The notes beneath the pieces are model-generated. The model saw only the letters and a list, made by a program, of their open reading frames with translations. It did not search any database and was not told the DNA's origin. This document shows, one piece after another, positions 59,360-64,000 of a stretch of DNA of 64,000 nt. Position 1 is the first letter of the stretch. Each line of letters begins with the position of its first letter. The position numbers were made by a program, and so were the translations under genes. The stretch comes from Taklimakanibacter sp050251035 (GTDB lineage: Bacteria > Pseudomonadota > Alphaproteobacteria > Rhizobiales > Aestuariivirgaceae). Location of the stretch: the NCBI GenBank assembly GCA_050251035.1, contig JBFWNN010000002.1, positions 98,905 through 162,904 of the forward strand. The letters run 5' to 3'.

Positions 59360-61705
59360 ATGCGCCGGGTGGTTGTTTTGTTGGCTTTGGCGCTGGCTCT
59401 GCCGGCCGGCATGGCATGGGCCGATCCGCTGGAGCGCGGCCTGTCCGTTTCCGATCCCCTGGTGATGCGCCATCTCGAAGCCCATGGCTTCCGCATCGAC
59501 TGCCTCATCCCCGGCGTGTCGAGCTCGGATGAATGCGCGCGCGGCACGACGCCGGCCTCGATCGGCAATCCCTTCCTGCACCCGCCGCTCGCGCGGGTCG
59601 CCCGGACGATCAAGCAGCGCATCCGCGAGGCGCAAGCGGACTCGCTCGAAGCGCGCGGGCTGCGGAATGCCCTCGACTATGGCTTCCCGGTCAATTTCTT
59701 CGATGACCCGCGCGCCACGCTGGCGCTGGTCGGCATCGTCAACCGGCTCGACCGCGGCTTCCGACCGCCGCGCATCAAGGGCGCCCGGCGCGAGGACTTC
59801 TGCGGCGAGGTGCGCTTCATCTACCGCTTCGGCTATGTCGAGGCGCGGGCCGGCGCGCAATATGCCTCGCGCCTGCCTTTGACCCTCAATGTCGTCATGC
59901 GTTCGAAGACCAGGGAGACGCGGCTCGCCTGCGCCGGGATCGCCCAAAGCTGGGTTCGTTTCGGGTCCGTTCAACCGCCGGGTTTTGTCGCCGATGCCGG
60001 GACAGCGGCCGCCGTCGCCGCCGCCCTGACCGGGCCGGATAGTCCACTGGCGCTGGTCACGCGCGCCAATTTCGACCGCATCGAGCTCAATATGCAGATC
60101 ATGCGCGTCCCGGCGGCCGAGAAGAAGGATTTCGGCACCCATGCCGAATATCTGCTCAAGGTGTTCAACTTCGATTCGGACACGAAACAGTTTGTCGAAA
60201 CCAAGCTCGAGAACCAGATCGACCGCTATCTGGGTGTCTGTCCGCTCAGCGACAAAAAAGGCGAGCCTGTTGCGGCGGCCCAGATCGCCCGCTGCCGCGC
60301 GCTCATCCTGCAGAATCCGCGCTTCAAGCAGCGGCTGGCCAAGCTCAAGCACGTCCTGTTCAGCGAGCGCGGCCTCTATGACCTCGATCAGGGCACTCTC
60401 ATCATCCCCTCGCGGTTCCTGGGTTTCTCCGGCGTCTCGGTGGCGCCCGGCGGCGAAAGCCGCTTCCGCAACGGCCCGATCAACGCCTTCCTCGGCTCGG
60501 CGAGCCAATGCGCCGGCAAGGAAAAGACCTCATTCATCTGTCCGGACGAGCTCGCCAAAGCCATGGCGGCGCTCGACAAGATCGCCGGCCGCGCCCAGAT
60601 GATCCAATCGCCGCGCGGCCTCGTCGCCCGCCTCAATGATGTGAGCTGCACCGGCTGCCATCAGACCCGCGCCATCGCCGGCTTTCATTTCACCGGCGCC
60701 GACACCGCCGGCGCCATGCGCGCCAATGAAATCCTGGTGCCGGGATCGGCGCATTTCTTCTCCGACCTGCCGCGCAGGCGGGCCATCACGGCGGCGATCG
60801 CTCAAGGGTCGAGCCTCGCCGAGATCGACTTCGCGCGCGGCTTCGCGGCCAGGCCGCAGGAGCGCTTCCGCGCCGATCTTCAGGACACCGCCTTGTTCGA
60901 CGGCTGGGGTGCGCCCTGCGACACGCGCGCGGGAACGGACAAAGCCGATGCGAGCTTCGCCCGCTGGTCCTGCGCCGAGGGCCTCGCCTGCCGGCCCTTC
61001 ATGACGTCGCCGATCAATCCGGAGCGCGGCCTGTGCGCATCGGCCTCCGGCATCGAGATCGGCGACACGCTGGAAGAAGGCCACGTCGCCTGGGCCGCGG
61101 ACCACGCCGCCAATGACATCTACCGGCGTGATTTCCCGCCTTATGTCCGCAATGGCGCGCAGGCCGATCCCTATGACCGGGCACCGATGAGCACGAAGCT
61201 TTCGCCCTATTTGCGCAAGCGGCTCGGCGATCTCAAGATCGCTCATGCCGAGACCTATCTCGGCGCCCAGCAGCAATTCTGGGCGGGGGACAAATCGGGC
61301 GGCTTTCCGGGCGGCATGGTGCGCGTCCGATGCTGTCGCGACCTGCCGGGCTCGGCGACCTGCGGCAAGGTGGCGGGGACCGGCTTCAACGACTGTCTCG
61401 ACGATCCGAAGCAGCCGCTGCCGGTGTGCTTCAACAACTATGTGACCTATGCGGGCCTGCGCGCCTGCGATGTCTCGCATCCCTGCCGCGAGGATTACAT
61501 CTGCGTGCGCGGCGCGCTGGAGCGAGGGGAATCGGCGAAGAGCCTTCAGGCTCTCATCCTCACCGACAAAGCGGGCCGAGAGGCGCCCGATTCCTGCGGC
61601 GCGCCCGATGCGAGCTGGCAAGGCAAGATCGCGCAAGGCACCTGCATCCCGCCTTATTTCGTGTTGCAGTTCCGCGCCGACAAGCACAACCGCCTGCCGC
61701 AATAG
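59360..61705 (+). CDS. Large secreted Cys-rich protein with one haem c motif, family unknown
   Basis: 781 residues. A signal peptide (about 1-21, ending MAWA) exports it. One haem c motif, CTGCH at 430-434 in VSCTGCHQTRAIAGFHFTG, lies in the middle. About 24 cysteines occur, several in the C-terminal third (WSCAEGLACRPF, RVRCCRDLPGSATC, CDVSHPCREDYICV), where patterns look disulfide-rich. The first 350 residues have no motif I recognise. No membrane anchor. It could be an extracytoplasmic redox or haem-binding protein. It is a single-gene unit. I do not recognise the family. Confidence 0.85.
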   Translation: MRRVVVLLALALALPAGMAWADPLERGLSVSDPLVMRHLEAHGFRIDCLIPGVSSSDECARGTTPASIGNPFLHPPLARVARTIKQRIREAQADSLEARGLRNALDYGFPVNFFDDPRATLALVGIVNRLDRGFRPPRIKGARREDFCGEVRFIYRFGYVEARAGAQYASRLPLTLNVVMRSKTRETRLACAGIAQSWVRFGSVQPPGFVADAGTAAAVAAALTGPDSPLALVTRANFDRIELNMQIMRVPAAEKKDFGTHAEYLLKVFNFDSDTKQFVETKLENQIDRYLGVCPLSDKKGEPVAAAQIARCRALILQNPRFKQRLAKLKHVLFSERGLYDLDQGTLIIPSRFLGFSGVSVAPGGESRFRNGPINAFLGSASQCAGKEKTSFICPDELAKAMAALDKIAGRAQMIQSPRGLVARLNDVSCTGCHQTRAIAGFHFTGADTAGAMRANEILVPGSAHFFSDLPRRRAITAAIAQGSSLAEIDFARGFAARPQERFRADLQDTALFDGWGAPCDTRAGTDKADASFARWSCAEGLACRPFMTSPINPERGLCASASGIEIGDTLEEGHVAWAADHAANDIYRRDFPPYVRNGAQADPYDRAPMSTKLSPYLRKRLGDLKIAHAETYLGAQQQFWAGDKSGGFPGGMVRVRCCRDLPGSATCGKVAGTGFNDCLDDPKQPLPVCFNNYVTYAGLRACDVSHPCREDYICVRGALERGESAKSLQALILTDKAGREAPDSCGAPDASWQGKIAQGTCIPPYFVLQFRADKHNRLPQ

Positions 61706-61726
61706 ATCGATCACTTCTGGTCAGCC

Positions 61727-61838
61727 CCCTCACGCTGAGGCGCCCGGCGCAGCCGGGCCTCGAAGCGTCCTTCAAGACAAAGCGAGAGTGCGGAAGCGCA
61801 CCCTTCGAGCTCGCTTCGCTCGCACCTCAGGTTGAGGG
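61727..61838. repeat. Mosaic palindromic repeat, copy B
   Basis: Same family as the element at 57851. Ends CCCTCACGCTGAGG and CCTCAGGTTGAGG; inside GCCCGGC-gca-GCCGGGC, GTGC-ggaa-GCGCAC and GAGC-tcgctt-CGCTC. It lies between two convergent genes and probably doubles as a transcription end. Confidence 0.75.
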
Positions 61839-61866
61839 CATTGGTCGGACCTTGTCTCATCGCGCG

Positions 61867-62517
61867 CTATTTGCGCGGGTGCTTGGCGAAGATCGATCGG
61901 AGCCGGTCGGCATGATGGGGATCCTCGCTGGCGCAGATGCCGAGGACGAGGGCGTCCTTCTTGCTCACCGACAGGAAGGCATGGCCCATGGTGCTGTCGA
62001 GATAGACGCCTTCACCGGCCTTGAGCCGGGTCGGCTCGTAATGATCGGTATAGACCAGGATCTCGCCTTCCAGCACGAAGATGAACTCCTCGCCCGAATG
62101 CCGCACCAGCGGGCCGAATTTCTCGATCTCGCGGGTCTTGATGCGGGTGAGGATGGGGATCATCCGCTTGTTGGAGAGATCGGGCGACAGATAGATATAT
62201 TCGTAGTTCGGCGTGCGCTGCACCAACCCGTCCTTGGGCTTGGCGATCGAGCGCCGCGCCGTGGGCTTGACCGGCGGCGGTGCCACGAGCTCGGCCAGTG
62301 TGAGATGGAGGCCTTCGGCCACCTGCAGCATCTTGTCATAGGTGAGCGACATCTTGTTGCGCTCGACCTTCGACAAGGTGGCGACGGAAACGCCGGTCCT
62401 GTCGCTCACCGCCTGCAAGGTCCAGCCGTGGCGCTTGCGCAGCTCGTGCAGCCTCTCACCGAGCAGCGGCCGCTTTGCCGCCCGCTTGTTTCGCGACGTT
62501 CCGTTCGTTGTTTTCAT
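61867..62517 (-). CDS. XRE-cupin transcriptional regulator
   Basis: 216 residues. N-terminal helix-turn-helix (LHELRKRHGWTLQAVSDRTG, then VATLSKVERNKMSL) and C-terminal cupin (HSGEEFIFVLEGEILVYTD, then GEGVYLDSTMGHAFLS). Of the PuuR/SutR-like kind, which often respond to amino acids or polyamines. Divergent from the FAD oxidase at 62607 and the peptide-type transporter, its likely targets. Confidence 0.92.
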   Translation of the reverse strand: MKTTNGTSRNKRAAKRPLLGERLHELRKRHGWTLQAVSDRTGVSVATLSKVERNKMSLTYDKMLQVAEGLHLTLAELVAPPPVKPTARRSIAKPKDGLVQRTPNYEYIYLSPDLSNKRMIPILTRIKTREIEKFGPLVRHSGEEFIFVLEGEILVYTDHYEPTRLKAGEGVYLDSTMGHAFLSVSKKDALVLGICASEDPHHADRLRSIFAKHPRK

Positions 62518-62606
62518 ATATGAAAATTACTTGACTGATAAGAAAACCACATGCGATTGTCCCTGGCTTAAATCCGATCATTCGCCGCACGCAAGGAATT
62601 TCTTTA

Positions 62607-63746
62607 GTGGAGTACAAGGTCGCCGTCATCGGGGCAGGGATCGCCGGCGCTTCAGCGGCTGCCCGCATCGCCGAGACGCGGTCCACCATCCTCATCGAGC
62701 GCGAGGCGCAGCCCGGCTATCACGCCTCCGGCCGCTCGGCGGCGATGTTCACCGAGACTTACGGCAATTCCGCCATCAGGGCGCTGACCATCGCCAGCCG
62801 CGCCTTCCTGTCCGCGCCGCCCGCGGGCTTCGCCGATGCGCCGATCCTCGGCGCCAGGGGCGCCCTGTTCGTCGGCGGCGAGCCTGAGCGCGACCTCTTG
62901 GGCGAGATCCACGAGACGGCGCATCGCCTCGTGCCCTCGGTCAGGCGGGTGAGCGCGGACGAGGTCGTGGCGAAGGTGCCCGCCTTCCGGCGCGACCGGG
63001 TCGCGGGCGGCGTGTTCGAGCCCGACGCCATGGACATCGACACGCATGGCCTGCTGCAGGGCTTTCTCCGGCAACTGCGCGCCCATGGCGGCAAGATCCT
63101 GCTCGATGCCGAGGTCCTGGCGCTATCGCATAGTTCCGGCGGCTGGCACATCGAAACGCGCAACGGCACGGTCCGGGCCCAATTGATCGTCAACGCCGCC
63201 GGTCCATGGGCCGACGAGATCGCCCGCTTGGCAGGCGCCGCGCCCACGGGCATGACGCCCAAGCGGCGCACCGCCTTCCTGTTCCAGCCCGCGGGCTATG
63301 ACGTCGGCGCCTGGCCGCTCAGCATCGGCGCGCGCGAGGATTTCTATTTCAAGCCCGATGCCGGGAATCTGCTGGTCTCGCCGGCGGACGAGACCCCCAG
63401 CAGCGCCACCGACGCGCAGCCCGAGGAGATCGACATCGCCATCGCCGCCGACCGGGTGATGGCGATGACGCATTTCGACATCCGCCACATCGCCCATCGC
63501 TGGGCCGGCCTGCGCACCTTCGCGCCCGACAAGACCCCCATCGTAGGGTTCGATCCGGAAGTCGCCGACTTCCTGTGGCTGGCGGGCCAGGGCGGCTATG
63601 GCTTCCAGACGTCGCCGGCGCTCGCCGGCTACGCCGCCGACCTGGTGGCGGGACGGCCGCTCGCCGCGCGGCTGAAGGACCTGGGACTGACGGCCGGCAT
63701 GCTCAGTCCGGCGCGTTTCCGCGAGCCGCGCAGACCGGCGGCGTGA
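62607..63746 (+). CDS. FAD-dependent D-amino-acid dehydrogenase/oxidase
   Basis: 379 residues from a GTG. VAVIGAGIAGASAAARIAE is the FAD dinucleotide site, IEREAQPGYHASGRSAAMF follows, and RWAGLRTFAPDKTPIVGFDP and LAGQGGYGFQTSPALAGYAADL are typical of DadA/DauA-like enzymes. It probably deaminates a D-amino acid or opine. It lies 52 bases before a peptide-type binding protein and is divergent from the XRE-cupin gene, suggesting joint control. Confidence 0.9.
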   Translation: MEYKVAVIGAGIAGASAAARIAETRSTILIEREAQPGYHASGRSAAMFTETYGNSAIRALTIASRAFLSAPPAGFADAPILGARGALFVGGEPERDLLGEIHETAHRLVPSVRRVSADEVVAKVPAFRRDRVAGGVFEPDAMDIDTHGLLQGFLRQLRAHGGKILLDAEVLALSHSSGGWHIETRNGTVRAQLIVNAAGPWADEIARLAGAAPTGMTPKRRTAFLFQPAGYDVGAWPLSIGAREDFYFKPDAGNLLVSPADETPSSATDAQPEEIDIAIAADRVMAMTHFDIRHIAHRWAGLRTFAPDKTPIVGFDPEVADFLWLAGQGGYGFQTSPALAGYAADLVAGRPLAARLKDLGLTAGMLSPARFREPRRPAA

Positions 63747-63798
63747 ACGCCACGAACGAGGCCTTAAACCGAAGCAACGAAAACAAGGGAGACGCAGG

Positions 63799-64000
63799 AT
63801 GAAGACAGGAAAGCAGATAGTGATGAGCGCCACGGCGCTGGCGCTGCTGGCGGGCCTTGCCGCCGCCGAGGCCGCGGACATCAAGCGCGGCGGAACATTG
63901 ACCGTCGCCCGGCCCGACGAGCCCTTGACGCTCGATCCCTTCACGCCGTCCGACAACGGCTCGATCTACAACATCACCCAGATCTGCGAATCGCTGATCT
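63799..64000 (+). CDS. ABC transporter peptide/opine-type binding protein (partial)
   Basis: Only the first 67 residues are in the window. Signal peptide ending AEAAD, then IKRGGTLTVARPDEPLTLDP, the start of family 5 binding proteins (DppA/OppA type). A GGAG-like site lies just before the ATG. It is probably the first transporter gene of a cluster with the FAD oxidase. Confidence 0.82.
   Translation, partial: MKTGKQIVMSATALALLAGLAAAEAADIKRGGTLTVARPDEPLTLDPFTPSDNGSIYNITQICESLI

Noticed and set aside
1..64000. Mobile elements, integrase or genomic-island borders
   Set aside because: No transposase, integrase or tRNA gene is visible and gene style is uniform; the mosaic repeats are small non-coding elements.

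Overview
The window is dense, GC-rich DNA with short intergenic gaps, many ATGA/TGATG gene overlaps, a very large share of ABC/TRAP solute transporters with matching LysR/GntR-type regulators, and mosaic palindromic intergenic repeats. This gene style suggests a soil or plant-associated alphaproteobacterium, most likely Hyphomicrobiales (Rhizobiales). That is an inference from gene content; no rRNA or other marker is present. I found no rRNA, tRNA, CRISPR array, transposase or phage gene.

Layout. 1-6440: an exported amide/urea-type binding protein (cut by the window edge) diverges from a response regulator, a soluble hybrid histidine kinase and a binding-protein homologue without signal peptide (AmiC-like), followed by a sugar-acid dehydratase. 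6528-7758: an L,D-transpeptidase and a Pal-like OmpA lipoprotein. 7778-14108 (minus): one operon for a betaine-type ABC transporter (ProX, ProV, a double-length ProW) with a Rieske monooxygenase and its reductase, facing a divergent LysR gene. 15166-21669: a BTAD/TolB/TPR regulator, an MddA-like methyltransferase, an aromatic-amino-acid-type decarboxylase, an NTF2-like/TetR pair with a clear operator-promoter, and two small cytochromes c.

21959-28133 (plus): a tightly packed run encoding an IorAB-like molybdenum hydroxylase, a cytochrome c, a flavocytochrome c sulfide dehydrogenase flavoprotein broken by an in-frame TAG, and SoxX, SoxY, SoxZ, SoxA; SoxB and SoxCD are not in the window. 28152-31569: an EnvZ/OmpR-type two-component pair, a class III nucleotide cyclase and an HxlR regulator. 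31545-37955: LysR, then an iron/phosphonate-type ABC transporter with a fused permease and a class III aminotransferase-fold enzyme resembling PbfA. 37956-41502: a two-component flavin monooxygenase operon (flavin reductase, luciferase-like enzyme, tautomerase, hydrolase) with a divergent LysR gene.

41487-49499: a MocR regulator diverging from a polyamine-type ABC transporter, a creatinase/DoeA-like hydrolase and a FAD amine oxidase. 49502-55030: an AraD1/GguC-type sugar-acid enzyme diverging from a sugar ABC transporter. 55193-58963 (minus): a TAXI-TRAP transporter. 59360-61705: a large secreted Cys-rich protein with one haem c site and no recognised family. 61867-64000: an XRE-cupin regulator, a FAD amino-acid oxidase and the start of a peptide-type binding protein.

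The two most unusual items are the all-cytoplasmic binding-protein/hybrid-kinase sensor module at 1154-4637 and the Moco-Fcc-Sox operon with its amber codon and an atypical SoxY.
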